This document shows positions 43,628 to 55,133 of a stretch of 64,000 nt of DNA, piece by piece. Below the pieces are notes generated by a model, which saw nothing but the letters and a program-made list of their open reading frames with translations, did not search any database and had not been told where the DNA came from. The translations under genes and the position numbers were made by a program. Location: NCBI RefSeq assembly GCF_004104355.1, contig NZ_RJLM01000005.1:372001-436000 (forward strand), given 5' to 3'. Within the stretch, counting starts at the first letter, position 1; every line of letters starts with the position of its first letter. The DNA comes from Photobacterium chitinilyticum. GTDB lineage: Bacteria > Pseudomonadota > Gammaproteobacteria > Enterobacterales > Vibrionaceae.

Positions 43628-44488
43628 ATGTTCGATGTTTCATTGTTAATTCCCGATGGGATCATCTGGTTGCTGCTAGCATGCAGTGTTATCAGCATAT
43701 TCATCAATCCCAAATATTGGCCTTACGCCCTATCTATAACTCTAACGTCTGCCTTCCTGCTAGAGAGATTAACCCTGATTGGCGTGCTAGCCATTGTTAT
43801 TGGCCTCGGGGTAGCAGCCTTTTCAAACAAGCTAACCGGGAAATGGTTGGTAACAGCCCATTGTGCAGTATTGGTATGGGTTACAGCCCTTGTACTTCAC
43901 CTTATACCTGGGTTCGACAATCTACAGATACTCGATAATGTTATTACCGGCCCTGATAGTATTCCGTTTACGATGTATCTGAATCTTGATAAGCCGATGG
44001 TTATCTTTGGCTTGCTATTGCTTGTACCAACCATGCTCACACCAAAAGAGCTTGAACAACCACGAAAAATCACTCTGTTCAAACTGATTGTCTTAGTTAG
44101 CTTGTTCGTTTTGCTACCTGCTTTGGCAACTATGCTGACGCTTGTCAGACCTGAGCTTTCACTGCCTGAATGGCTTTGGGTATTCGCACTTAATAATTTG
44201 CTATTTACCTGCGTGGCAGAAGAGGCGTTATTTCGAGGCTATATTCAAAAATTACTGACTCAGCGATTCAATCATTGGATAGGAATAATGATTGCCAGCA
44301 TCCTTTTTGGTCTTGCTCATTTTGCTGGTGGCCCACTGTTCATTTTGATTGCTGGGTGTGCCGGTGCTCTCTATGGCCTGACCTATTATTGGACCGGACG
44401 ATTGAGTATGGCGATAAGTGTACATTTTGGGTTTAATCTTATTCACCTGATCTTCTTTACCTACCCGCTTGCAGCTTCTGTCAGTTAA
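43628..44488 (+). CDS. CPBP-family intramembrane glutamic endopeptidase
   Basis: A 286-residue polytopic protein with about eight helices. CPBP/Abi motifs: EE at 198-199 in VAEEALFRGYIQKLL, FGLAHFAGG in the second motif and LSMAISVHFGFNLIH in the third. The family includes Rce1 CAAX peptidases and bacteriocin-immunity proteins; the substrate here is unknown. The upstream 245 bp contain an 8-bp inverted repeat but no clear operator. Confidence 0.9.
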   Translation: MFDVSLLIPDGIIWLLLACSVISIFINPKYWPYALSITLTSAFLLERLTLIGVLAIVIGLGVAAFSNKLTGKWLVTAHCAVLVWVTALVLHLIPGFDNLQILDNVITGPDSIPFTMYLNLDKPMVIFGLLLLVPTMLTPKELEQPRKITLFKLIVLVSLFVLLPALATMLTLVRPELSLPEWLWVFALNNLLFTCVAEEALFRGYIQKLLTQRFNHWIGIMIASILFGLAHFAGGPLFILIAGCAGALYGLTYYWTGRLSMAISVHFGFNLIHLIFFTYPLAASVS

Positions 44489-44598
44489 TCCCACTAGCCA
44501 TACTTTGTTGAAAATGAACGGAAACTGAATATTCAACTCATCACTAATTCAGATCACTTGTTGTTTAATAGAACCATCAACGACGAGGAGACAGAATC

Positions 44599-44970
44599 AT
44601 GATTAAGAAGACCATTATCGCTATCGCTACAATCGCTGTTATGACACCAACAATGGCTCTAGCTGGAGACCACAACAAAGGTGCCGCAATTTCATACTCA
44701 GGGCCGGTAGACACAGTAACCGTTGCTGAGCTGCTAGAAGATACCGGAATGCTGACGGAACGAAACGCCGTCGTAGAAGGTAAGCTAATCAAGCAGATCA
44801 ATGCCGAAACCTTCATTTTCAGTGACGGCACCAAAGAAATTCAAGTTGAGCTCGATGATGATATTCGTCTACCACAGACTATCGATGCGACAACACAAGT
44901 AAGGCTGTTCGGTGAGTACGAAGGTGGTAACACCCCTGAAATTGAAGTCGACCGTCTGCAAATTCTATAA
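44599..44970 (+). CDS. YgiW/YdeI-family (BOF) stress-tolerance periplasmic protein
   Basis: A 123-residue protein with GAGGAG ribosome site and signal peptide MIKKTIIAIATIAVMTPTMA. The mature part is an OB-fold of the BOF family: VTVAELLEDTGMLTERNAVV, EGKLIKQINAETFIFSDGTK, EIQVELDDDIRLP, VRLFGEYEGG. YgiW/VisP relatives protect against oxidative and peptide stress and bind peptidoglycan. Monocistronic, strong terminator. Confidence 0.9.
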   Translation: MIKKTIIAIATIAVMTPTMALAGDHNKGAAISYSGPVDTVTVAELLEDTGMLTERNAVVEGKLIKQINAETFIFSDGTKEIQVELDDDIRLPQTIDATTQVRLFGEYEGGNTPEIEVDRLQIL

Positions 44971-44995
44971 CTAATCCCAAACGACCTTTTCTTTT

Positions 44996-45021
44996 GCCCC
45001 CTACCTGCTGGGGGCTTTTTT
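44996..45021 (+). terminator. Terminator after the YgiW-like gene
   Basis: Stem GCCCCC / GGGGGC with an 8-nt loop and TTTTTT. Confidence 0.9.
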
Positions 45022-45148
45022 CCTTCTGTATACCCAAACTACCTGACATATCTGTTCACAGTTTCGGTCTTATTCATTGAAAAGACGTGATAAACTCCGT
45101 TTCTGCTGCAATTTGTGATAATTTTGCAGTGTAGATATAGAGGTCATA

Positions 45149-45949
45149 ATGTCAGATACACTGCTATTTCATAAAACGTTTATTCACCCTACCAGCAAAG
45201 ACTGGGTCGTGTTTGTCCATGGTGCCGGAGGCAGCTCGTCTATCTGGTTCAAACAAATAAAAGCCTACAAGCAACATTTCAACTTGCTACTGCTTGATCT
45301 GCGCGGCCATGGCAAGTCAAACTCCATGTTTAAGAACATGATAAAAAACCCTTATACTTTCAAAGCAGTAACCACCGATATTCTCCAGGTACTCAACCAT
45401 CTAAAGATCCAATCTGCTCATTTCGTCGGGATCTCACTCGGCACAATCATCATTCGTAATTTAGCAGAGCTGGCACCAGACAGAGTTAAAACCATGGTAC
45501 TCGGCGGTGCTGTCACTCGATTGGACGCCCGTTCGCAGGCATTGGTTAAAGCCGGGAACCTGTGCAAGAACATTATTCCTTACATGTGGCTGTATGGTTT
45601 ATTTGCCTACATAGTGATGCCGCAAAAGACTCAGAAAGAATCCCGCCTGCTGTTTGTCAATGAGGCAAAAAAACTTTGCCAGCAAGAATTTAAACGCTGG
45701 TTCAAATTGGCGGCCGATGTAAATCCGATAATGAAGTACTTCAAAGAGAAAGAGCTGTCGATCCCTACGCTGTATCTAATGGGAGAAAAAGACTATATGT
45801 TCATCAAACCGGTGAAAGAGATGGTTAATAGACATAAATATAGTTACCTGACTGAATTCGATAACTGTGGCCATGTCTGCAATGTTGAACGACCGGATGA
45901 ATTTAACCATCATTCCATTGCATTTATACAGAAACATCGAACTCCCTAA
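45149..45949 (+). CDS. Alpha/beta-fold hydrolase
   Basis: A 266-residue cytoplasmic protein: oxyanion motif VVFVHGAGGSSSIWF (about 20-34), LLLLDLRGHGKS, nucleophile S96 in VGISLGTIII, an acid in LYLMGEKDYMF and His in FDNCGHVCNVERP. It lies in the haloperoxidase/lipase-like group; substrate unknown. Several Lys-rich surface segments (FKAYKQHF, KNMIKNPY) are unremarkable. It converges with a second, unrelated hydrolase gene across a shared terminator. Confidence 0.9.
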   Translation: MSDTLLFHKTFIHPTSKDWVVFVHGAGGSSSIWFKQIKAYKQHFNLLLLDLRGHGKSNSMFKNMIKNPYTFKAVTTDILQVLNHLKIQSAHFVGISLGTIIIRNLAELAPDRVKTMVLGGAVTRLDARSQALVKAGNLCKNIIPYMWLYGLFAYIVMPQKTQKESRLLFVNEAKKLCQQEFKRWFKLAADVNPIMKYFKEKELSIPTLYLMGEKDYMFIKPVKEMVNRHKYSYLTEFDNCGHVCNVERPDEFNHHSIAFIQKHRTP

Positions 45950-46002
45950 CCGAGGATGAGCAGCGGTTCTTTCTTTAGAACCAATATTTCCATTAAAAAA
46001 GG

Positions 46003-46038
46003 ACAAACCTCGGCATCAATTTGATAGCCGAGGTTTGT
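46003..46038. terminator. Bidirectional terminator
   Basis: Perfect 12-bp stem ACAAACCTCGGC / GCCGAGGTTTGT with a 12-nt loop between two convergent hydrolase genes. Confidence 0.85.
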
Positions 46039-46065
46039 TCTACTCGTCTGTCAGAAGCCGCTATG

Positions 46066-46099
46066 CTTCTATAACATCCTGGCTTCTATAACATCTTGG
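46066..46099. repeat. Tandem 17-bp duplication at the 3' end of the hydrolase gene
   Basis: CTTCTATAACATCCTGG followed immediately by CTTCTATAACATCTTGG, one mismatch, directly after the TAG stop of the gene at 46100. Confidence 0.8.
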
Positions 46100-46915
46100 C
46101 TACGCGATAACTTCAGCCAAGAATTCAACCAACTGCTTGGTAACAAACTCAGGCTGCTCAAGGTTACTGATATGACCTGCAGCCGGAATGATAACGTATT
46201 TGCTGCCATCAATTGCATCATGCATTAACTGCGCTTCAAGCGGTGGGCGTGGCGAGTCTTCAGCACCAACCATAACCAACGTCGGCAACGTCAGCTTTTC
46301 CACATCTTCAAAGGTGTCACGACGGCCAAATATCATCCGACCGATACGAGTAATCTCCAGAGCTTGTGGCCCCTGCATGCTGGCAAGGTGGCTACGGAAT
46401 TGTGCGACAAGTTCCGGGTTATTTTCTTCAGCATTTCGGGCAAAGAACATTGGTGCGATCACATCGACCATAGGAGCCGGCACAACCTGCAGCTCTGCAA
46501 TAGTATCTAACATGGCAAAGTATTTAGCATGCGAGACTTCAGGCTCATAACCGATAAACGTATCCATTAACACCAGTGACTGCATTCGTGCAGGTGCTTT
46601 CAGTGCCAACTCAGCGCCCCACATTCCCCCGACAGATAGGCCAATAACAGAAAATTTGTCAATGTTTAAATGGTCAAGCAATGCCAGAACATCATCAGCG
46701 TAATCACGTAATGAGCGTGTTTTTTCTGGTGCAGAGTCTGATTGACCATGGCTCCATAAATCCGGAACAATACAACGATAATGCTGGCTCAATGCATCCA
46801 CTTGAGGTGCCCACATTGCGCTATCCCACAAATAACTGTGGCCTAAAACGAGTACCGGACCTTCGCCCTTATCAAGAAAGTGCATGGTCTTGTTATCTAT
46901 AGTAAACGTACTCAT
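46100..46915 (-). CDS. Alpha/beta-fold hydrolase
   Basis: Start at the ATG giving MSTFTIDNKTMHFLDKGEGP after GGAACCGG; the frame is open 36 codons upstream without support. The 271-residue protein has LVLGHSYLWDSAMW, CIVPDLWSHGQSD, nucleophile S94 in IGLSVGGMWGAELAL, acid in VMVGAEDSPRP and His in IPAAGHISNLEQP. It resembles BioH/3-oxoadipate enol-lactonase-type enzymes, but no aromatic-catabolism genes adjoin. Divergent gene upstream is none; MATE gene lies behind it on the same strand. Confidence 0.9.
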   Translation of the reverse strand: MSTFTIDNKTMHFLDKGEGPVLVLGHSYLWDSAMWAPQVDALSQHYRCIVPDLWSHGQSDSAPEKTRSLRDYADDVLALLDHLNIDKFSVIGLSVGGMWGAELALKAPARMQSLVLMDTFIGYEPEVSHAKYFAMLDTIAELQVVPAPMVDVIAPMFFARNAEENNPELVAQFRSHLASMQGPQALEITRIGRMIFGRRDTFEDVEKLTLPTLVMVGAEDSPRPPLEAQLMHDAIDGSKYVIIPAAGHISNLEQPEFVTKQLVEFLAEVIA

Positions 46916-47009
46916 TAATTCCGGTTCCTTTTCCCAAATAGTGTTCGCGCAAGATAATACCAAGTTAATGAAATAACTACACGATCTGCAGATACAAATA
47001 CGCCCAGCA

Positions 47010-47029
47010 TCAACCGGGCGCATAAATAA
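47010..47029 (-). terminator. Possible hairpin after the MATE gene
   Basis: Imperfect stem around CGCCC / GGGCG about 25 nt past the MATE stop; weak. Confidence 0.3.
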
Positions 47030-47051
47030 AAAATCACGAAGTGTTTAACTA

Positions 47052-48395
47052 TTAGCCATATTTGGCAATAACTAGCTTCATTCCTTGCTGATAGAATACC
47101 CAGGCAACAATCCCCGCAGCAATGTTGCCCAACATTGCGCCAATAAATAACCCTTCCAATCCGGCAATCTTCGTTCCAAGCCAAATAGCGGGCAGAAAGC
47201 AAATAAACAAACGTAGGCCAGAAATCAGTAACGCTCGCATCGGCAGCGCAAGTGCATTGCAAATAGAAACCATCAGCATACACACACCAAGAGGCCCCAA
47301 ACTCAACGGCACCCAGACTAAATGCAGAGATAGTATCTCACTCACCGTCGACTCACTGGTCAGTAAACTACTCAATACAGATGAGCCAAGGAACAACGCA
47401 GCGGCAATCACAAACTGCCATATCAAGACGAACTTAACAGCAAGTTTAATCAAAGCTTTTATCTTGTTGATCTCACCCGCACCAAGCATCCTGCCGACCA
47501 TCGGCGGCATCGACATGGTTAGCGCCAAAACCACTACAATTGAAAAAAATTCCAAACGTGATCCCAAGGCCCAGGCAGCGACAGTGGCCGCACCAAAACC
47601 TGCAACTAACTTGGTTGCCAGCATCGAAGACATTGGCGGTAACAACTGGCTTAACATCGCTGGTGCCATAGTATTCACCAGCTCCTTAATAGATGCGAAC
47701 ACATCCAGCCCTTGCCAATTAAGACTCATCCAATGACGTTTTAACACAAGCGGATAAACAACGACTAAACCAATACCAAAGGCCGCAATGGTTGCCCAGG
47801 CAGCACCAACCAAGCCCATATCAAGTGAGAAGATAAACAACGGATCCAGTACCATATTCAGTATGCTGGTTACCATCATCATGATCCCCGGTAACATGGT
47901 ATTGCCATTTGCGCGACATAAACTATACGCAAAATATAACATCGCCCCCGTCCAAGAGCTTGCTAACCAGACTGGCCAATAGGCATCAATAACGGGATAA
48001 ACATCAACGGGAGCGCTCAGCAAAGATAGAATAGGGCTACGCAGAAACCAAATTAAGACACAAATACAAAAAACACTTAGAGCACCTGTAAGTACCACCA
48101 GACCACCGAGCTGTTTGGCCCGAAGCGTCTCATCGGCACCCAATACCCTTGAAATCAGCGAGGTTGTCGCAATACCCAAACCAACCTGCAAACCGATAAT
48201 GACCATTTGCATAGGTAGAGTGAAGCCCTGTGCAGCCAGAGGCAATACTCCTAGCTGGCCAATAAATGCACTATCGACAAGTTGAAAGCTCATCAGCGAC
48301 AAGACACCAAATAACATCGGCCATGTCATGCTAAATAGTTGGCGACCTAAATCGGGATAATCAGATTGGGATTGAGTCGAAATATGAGAGCTCAT
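47052..48395 (-). CDS. MATE-family multidrug/toxin efflux transporter
   Basis: A 447-residue protein with 12 predicted membrane helices in two MatE repeats. Motifs: MTWPMLFGVLSLMSFQLVDS with VDSAFIGQLG, GLGIATTSLISRVLGA, and the second-half counterpart TVAAWALGSRLEFF. MATE pumps expel cationic compounds using Na+ or H+; it clusters with the DinF/NorM families, not assignable further. Stand-alone gene with promoter in the 70-bp gap after the pyrophosphohydrolase gene. Confidence 0.92.
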   Translation of the reverse strand: MSSHISTQSQSDYPDLGRQLFSMTWPMLFGVLSLMSFQLVDSAFIGQLGVLPLAAQGFTLPMQMVIIGLQVGLGIATTSLISRVLGADETLRAKQLGGLVVLTGALSVFCICVLIWFLRSPILSLLSAPVDVYPVIDAYWPVWLASSWTGAMLYFAYSLCRANGNTMLPGIMMMVTSILNMVLDPLFIFSLDMGLVGAAWATIAAFGIGLVVVYPLVLKRHWMSLNWQGLDVFASIKELVNTMAPAMLSQLLPPMSSMLATKLVAGFGAATVAAWALGSRLEFFSIVVVLALTMSMPPMVGRMLGAGEINKIKALIKLAVKFVLIWQFVIAAALFLGSSVLSSLLTSESTVSEILSLHLVWVPLSLGPLGVCMLMVSICNALALPMRALLISGLRLFICFLPAIWLGTKIAGLEGLFIGAMLGNIAAGIVAWVFYQQGMKLVIAKYG

Positions 48396-48465
48396 GAAAC
48401 ACTACGATAATGGTAATCAAGCCGTCTAGTGTACCACTAGCACGGCTATTTCCAAAAAGTAGCTA

Positions 48466-49044
48466 TTACAACGTAACGATCTTCACCAAATCAGCCGGAC
48501 GATAGTACACTGACTTAAGTACTTTACCTTGGCGGATAATTTTACCTTCTAGATCAACATCTTTTGCACATTTGGCAATAATGTACTCACCTTTCTGGCT
48601 ACCAACGATTTCCACGCCTTGGTTTGCGTAATGGGATTCAGTATCTGTAAATTCCTGCTCATTACGGCAGACTTTGCTCATATTGCTTGAATGGACTTCA
48701 TTCCAGCATGATACAAAATCAATATTCAAACGCTCAGCAACCTGTAGTAACAAGTCAATGATATAACTAATACCAATATTAGCATCAACTTGCTTATCAC
48801 CAAGATGGACAAGACGTCCCATAAGTACATATACAGAGTCAACGATCGCATCAGCCTGCTCAACCAAGGAATCAGCTTCTGCCAGCTCTGTTAACTCCTC
48901 GACAGCCAATGAAGTATGAAGGGTGTCCATTTTTTCATTTAATGTCGACGGGGTTTCAATATCCAGGTCAAACGTTGTACGGAATTCATGGATATCATGG
49001 TAGAGATGGTCAAATAATGTTTGATCCAGAACGGCAAGCTTCAT
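48466..49044 (-). CDS. MazG/PRA-PH-like nucleotide pyrophosphohydrolase
   Basis: A 192-residue protein of the all-alpha NTP pyrophosphatase superfamily: LHTSLAVEELTELAEADSLV supplies the EExxE metal residues and EQADAIVDSVYVLMGRLVHL the ExxD pair. The C-terminal part (NEVHSSNMSKVCRNEQEFTD, then KILKSVYY-type end) is as in the larger bacterial/phage forms that also appear in nucleotide-pool cleaning. It probably hydrolyses a noncanonical or damaged (d)NTP to the monophosphate. Single gene; AGGTACTG upstream. Confidence 0.85.
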   Translation of the reverse strand: MKLAVLDQTLFDHLYHDIHEFRTTFDLDIETPSTLNEKMDTLHTSLAVEELTELAEADSLVEQADAIVDSVYVLMGRLVHLGDKQVDANIGISYIIDLLLQVAERLNIDFVSCWNEVHSSNMSKVCRNEQEFTDTESHYANQGVEIVGSQKGEYIIAKCAKDVDLEGKIIRQGKVLKSVYYRPADLVKIVTL

Positions 49045-49093
49045 TCAACAGTACCTTTTACTAAAACGAATAGAGGGAATACGATAATAAAAA

Positions 49094-49126
49094 ATCAGTG
49101 CCGATAGCAAAACTACGGGCACTGAT
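49094..49126 (-). terminator. Terminator after yibL
   Basis: Stem ATCAGTGCC / GGCACTGAT with a 15-nt loop; on the reverse strand followed by TTTTTTATT. Confidence 0.85.
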
Positions 49127-49146
49127 CTTAATAGCTAATGGGGTGC

Positions 49147-49503
49147 TTAAAACGCTTTTGGAGCAAAGCCTGTCACTTCCTTAACACCCATTTCACGGCC
49201 AAGTGCCGTCATCGGATGAACAACAACCAGACCTTTCACAGATTTCTTCAGCTTGCCCATGTCGGCCTGTTCCGCTTTGGTCAGCACACGATTGAATGGC
49301 AGAGACTTAACGTCGGAGCCTTGTTGGCTCATCTGACGCTTCTGCTGTGATTTTACTTTATTAATTTTTTTGGTGATCGTGTCGATCTCTTGTGTTGCCT
49401 GGCCAGCAATTGCCTTATCACCACGCTCTTTTGCTCCAGCAAGTTTACGACGTAACTTGTCTAAACGGTTATTCATTTGCTGAAGCTCTTGCTTTAAATT
49501 CAT
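49147..49503 (-). CDS. yibL: YibL family ribosome-associated protein
   Basis: A 118-residue very basic, mostly helical protein: MNLKQELQQMNNRLDKLRRK coiled coil, a central helix (QEIDTITKKINKVKSQQKRQ) and the end VVVHPMTALGREMGVKEVTG, all diagnostic of YibL. The E. coli protein co-purifies with ribosomes and its exact role is not settled. Monocistronic with a strong terminator. Confidence 0.92.
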   Translation of the reverse strand: MNLKQELQQMNNRLDKLRRKLAGAKERGDKAIAGQATQEIDTITKKINKVKSQQKRQMSQQGSDVKSLPFNRVLTKAEQADMGKLKKSVKGLVVVHPMTALGREMGVKEVTGFAPKAF

Positions 49504-49525
49504 GCTGTTACCTTAAAATACACTA

Positions 49526-49738
49526 TCACAACTTCACATTTGCCCAATGCTGTCCATCGGCAGATAAGTTGTCCAACGAATAGTATATAACAGTATGTAC
49601 CCTCTTTTCATCGCCTGTTGAGAAGAAGTTCAATATTCGTAGTAAGATAACGGCAACAACTATACCCAAACGGCCCGCTTTCAAACCCAGTACGCGAAAA
49701 AACACATACAAACCCAATGAAACTCCAATCATAATCAA
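49526..49738 (-). CDS. Small hydrophobic hypothetical protein, 70 aa
   Basis: Starts MIMIGVSLGLYVFFRVLGLK and has a second hydrophobic stretch GIVVAVILLRILNFF, so two short membrane helices, then a polar tail ending ADGQHWANVKL. The ribosome site is weak and another reverse-strand frame overlaps it. No family known. It may be a genuine small membrane protein because hydrophobicity and basic flanks alternate correctly, but evidence is limited. Confidence 0.4.
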   Translation of the reverse strand: MIMIGVSLGLYVFFRVLGLKAGRLGIVVAVILLRILNFFSTGDEKRVHTVIYYSLDNLSADGQHWANVKL

Positions 49739-49777
49739 CTGGTTGAATGCAATATTTTGTACTCAACACGGCCAATA

Positions 49778-49793
49778 GGTGATCTATGTCACA
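49778..49793. promoter_or_regulatory. CRP-like site
   Basis: GGTGATCTATGTCACA; fits TGTGA-N6-TCACA with one mismatch in the two half-sites. It is 58 nt before the zinc-ribbon gene start and 40 nt before the reverse-strand small ORF. Confidence 0.5.
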
Positions 49794-49850
49794 GACATTT
49801 GTAGCACAGAGTCTGTACACTCGCTGCACTCAATTGGCTGAGGTTTTTAT

Positions 49851-50006
49851 ATGTGCGAATGCTGTAAAGTTGGCACAAACGTTTATCGTATAAAGAGAAA
49901 TTTTCTGGAAAAAACAGTCACTCATAGACAGTACCAGAAATATAAATGTGCTGAATGTAATAATTCTTTCTTTGTTAAAATTGGTTCTCGAGCAATCGCT
50001 CAATAA
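49851..50006 (+). CDS. Small zinc-ribbon-like protein, 51 aa
   Basis: Codes for MCECCKVGTNVYRIKRNFLE, then a basic middle and YKCAECNNSFFVKIGSRAIAQ. Cysteines at 2, 4, 5, 33 and 36 can supply a four-Cys zinc site of the rubredoxin/zinc-ribbon knuckle type (CECC ... CAEC). GAGG lies eight bases before the ATG, a CRP-like site precedes it and a perfect terminator follows it, so it is a full transcription unit. The basic residues between the knuckles suggest nucleic-acid or protein binding (inference). No family recognised. Confidence 0.75.
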   Translation: MCECCKVGTNVYRIKRNFLEKTVTHRQYQKYKCAECNNSFFVKIGSRAIAQ

Positions 50007-50021
50007 CACAAGCAACACTAA

Positions 50022-50049
50022 GATAAAGGCCGCTGTTGTGGCCTTTATC
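50022..50049 (+). terminator. Terminator after the zinc-ribbon gene
   Basis: Perfect 10-bp stem GATAAAGGCC / GGCCTTTATC with an 8-nt loop, then TTTTT. Confidence 0.9.
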
Positions 50050-50260
50050 TTTTTACAGTTTACTGTAACGGCCCGCCAGATAATGAAAAGCACTCTCATT
50101 ATCAATCGACACTCAATGCCTCAGCACTTCATAAAATAATTCATATTCTTGAGCAAATTTATTACAAATACAGGAAAACCCCTCACATCTCGACTAACTT
50201 TATAGTGTTATCAATATGAATTAAGCCGTATATATACGTTATTCATAGAAAGGTGCACAG

Positions 50261-52777
<2,517 letters not shown>

Positions 52778-52909
52778 ACCGTTCAAATGTTAAAATACGA
52801 GCAAATATCAATCAATCACGTTAAATTAGTCGCCACAGACAAGCATAATTCATCTATAATCGGCGACCGTATTTTGGTCAGGCTCAGCCGTCTGCTTTAG
52901 GAACAAAGA

Positions 52910-54202
52910 ATGTCATTTTCATCACAAAGCTTTTCTCCGGAAATTGTGCGCGCACTTACCGAGTGTGGATACGAGAAATTAACGCCAATACAGCAACAGG
53001 CGATTCCACATGCTCGTCGCGGGCAGGATATTCTTGCTAACGCACAAACGGGGACCGGTAAAACAGCTGCCTTCTCTTTGCCAATCATTCAGCAGATCTG
53101 TGACAACCCAAAACAGCGCAACCGCTTTAATGTTCGAGCTTTGATTCTTGCACCTACCCGTGAACTCGCGGCACAGATCGCCAAAAATATCGAGGATTAC
53201 ACCAAATATGTATCGCTAAATGTGGCTGCTATTTATGGCGGTACCAAAATGTCCTCTCAAGAGAAAAAGCTTGAGCAGGGGCTTGATATTCTTGTAGCGA
53301 CTCCGGGCCGCCTGCTTGAGCATATGGAGCTCAATAACGTATCGTTAGCTAACCTTGAGTTCTTAGTTTTCGACGAAGCTGACCGTATGTTGGATATGGG
53401 CTTTATTTCCGATATCCGCATGATCATGAGTGATATCCGTACCCAGCCTCAAACAATGCTGTTTTCGGCAACCTTCTCTAGCCAGATGAACAAGCTGTCA
53501 AATGAGCTCCTGCGCAAACCAAAACGTATTTCTGTTAGTCCGGAAAATGCGACAGCCGAGACAGTGGCTCACGTTGTTTACCCTGTCGATGAAGATCGCA
53601 AGCGCGAGCTTCTTTCTGAGCTTATCGGCAAGAAAAACTGGAAGCAGGTTTTGGTTTTTGTTAACTATAAAGAAACCGCTAACGAGCTCGTCAAAGAACT
53701 CAAGCTTGACGGCATTAAAGCTGTTCTTTGCCATGGCGACAAAGCACAGAGTGCACGCCGTCGTGCTCTAGACGAGTTCAAGGAAGGTAAAGCACGTGTG
53801 ATGGTAGCTACTGAAGTCGCTGCCCGTGGCCTGGATATTCAGGGACTACCGCATGTGGTGAACTACGATATGCCATTTTTGGCCGAAGACTACGTTCACC
53901 GTATTGGCCGTACAGGCCGTGCCGGACAAGAAGGCCATGCAGTCTCATTTGTTAGCCGTGAAGAAGAACTGACGTTGCTCCAGGTTGAAAAGCTGATCAA
54001 GCAACGTATCCGCCGAATTCAACTTGCTGGCTACGAGCCTGCGAACCGTGATGCCCTACTACAAAAAATGCACACTAAATCTGCATTCAAAGATCGCAGT
54101 GGACGCACCAACAATCCAACGGATCAATCTGATGCAGAACGCCGAGCTCGTCTTCGTCGCGCAGTGCTTAACAAGTCAAAGATCACTAAGCTGAAAAAAT
54201 AA
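52910..54202 (+). CDS. rhlE: DEAD-box ATP-dependent RNA helicase, RhlE type
   Basis: A 430-residue helicase. Q motif and motif I (LTPIQQQAIP, AQTGTGKTAAFSLP), Ia PTRELAAQ, Ib TPGRLLEHM, II VFDEADRMLDMGF, III FSATF, IV VLVFVNYKETAN, V VATEVAARGLDIQGLPHVVN, VI HRIGRTGRAGQEG. The short basic C-terminus (RRAVLNKSKITKLKK) places it in the RhlE subfamily, involved in ribosome assembly and RNA decay; cold-shock relatives exist. RhlE-type identity is by similarity of the N-terminus (SFSPEIVRALTECGY). Confidence 0.9.
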   Translation: MSFSSQSFSPEIVRALTECGYEKLTPIQQQAIPHARRGQDILANAQTGTGKTAAFSLPIIQQICDNPKQRNRFNVRALILAPTRELAAQIAKNIEDYTKYVSLNVAAIYGGTKMSSQEKKLEQGLDILVATPGRLLEHMELNNVSLANLEFLVFDEADRMLDMGFISDIRMIMSDIRTQPQTMLFSATFSSQMNKLSNELLRKPKRISVSPENATAETVAHVVYPVDEDRKRELLSELIGKKNWKQVLVFVNYKETANELVKELKLDGIKAVLCHGDKAQSARRRALDEFKEGKARVMVATEVAARGLDIQGLPHVVNYDMPFLAEDYVHRIGRTGRAGQEGHAVSFVSREEELTLLQVEKLIKQRIRRIQLAGYEPANRDALLQKMHTKSAFKDRSGRTNNPTDQSDAERRARLRRAVLNKSKITKLKK

Positions 54203-54228
54203 CGACGATCGTCTAGATTCTAGATAAT

Positions 54229-54264
54229 AAAAACGCTGACAGGTATCAACCTATCAGCGTTTTT
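54229..54264. terminator. Bidirectional terminator
   Basis: Stem AAAAACGCTGA / TCAGCGTTTTT with inner pairing AGGT/ACCT, between rhlE and the PfkB kinase gene. Confidence 0.9.
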
Positions 54265-54287
54265 AACTAGCAATAGTAATCAAATAC

Positions 54288-55133
54288 TTATGTAGATTGG
54301 GATAAATACTGTTTCAACTCTTCACCGGGAATGGAACTTTGGGTTTCAACAGCAAATGATGCCCACTTTGCCCCTTCTGCCATCGCATCAATAATTGAAT
54401 TCTGGTTAACAAGCCCATTGATCAAGCCAGAAGCAAAAGCATCTCCCGCCCCAGTAGTATCAACCACCTGTGAAGCTAAAGCTGGCACATAAAAGGTTTC
54501 CTCTGCTGTATAGGCCCTTGCTCCATTTTCACCATCGGTGATAACGAAATAACGCAGAAATTCGCCAGCAATGCTCTGGCCATATTGCCATACTGGCAGA
54601 TTTGTCCGTCCTTCCAGATCCGATTCCGAGGTAATTAATACGTGGCATGGCCGTAAACGCTCATCTTTCGCGAGCTGCGCGATAACCAGTGAATGCTCTA
54701 ATGCCGCTTGGGCCCAAACCTCAGCACCTTCAGCCGAAGAGTTAATATATAGCGCATCCCAACGAGAGAAAGCCGGTGGCGTACCCAATATAAATCGAGG
54801 CCGCTGCGGGCGAATAATAGTTCGCTCACCATCAGGTGTCATAATTAGCAGTAACTCTGACGTCATTACATCGTTACGATGTAACAATGCACAGTTCAAG
54901 CCACTCAAACTGGCTTCTGCCAATAGCCAGTCTGCAGTTTCATCCTTGCCTACCTGACTAACTAACGCAACATTGTGACCGGCCCACACCAAACCCAATC
55001 CGGTATTCGCCCCGCCACCGCCCAGGCGTCGACCGCCATCTAAATAGTGATGGCGTCCCCCCGTCGTCAGCGGCCTATCTAGCTGCATCACACGATCGCA
55101 GTTAAGGTTTGCGATCAGCATTATATTGGCCAA
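54288..55133 (-). CDS. PfkB-family carbohydrate kinase
   Basis: A 281-residue ribokinase-fold protein. Motifs: LGGGGANTGLGLVWAGHNVA (substrate side), ITDGENGARAYTAE and the catalytic-base/anion hole VVDTTGAGDAFASGLINGL. It phosphorylates a sugar or nucleoside with ATP. The N-terminal NCDRVMQLDRPLTTGGRHHY differs from fructokinase and adenosine kinase, so the substrate cannot be assigned. Stand-alone gene. Confidence 0.9.
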   Translation of the reverse strand: MANIMLIANLNCDRVMQLDRPLTTGGRHHYLDGGRRLGGGGANTGLGLVWAGHNVALVSQVGKDETADWLLAEASLSGLNCALLHRNDVMTSELLLIMTPDGERTIIRPQRPRFILGTPPAFSRWDALYINSSAEGAEVWAQAALEHSLVIAQLAKDERLRPCHVLITSESDLEGRTNLPVWQYGQSIAGEFLRYFVITDGENGARAYTAEETFYVPALASQVVDTTGAGDAFASGLINGLVNQNSIIDAMAEGAKWASFAVETQSSIPGEELKQYLSQST

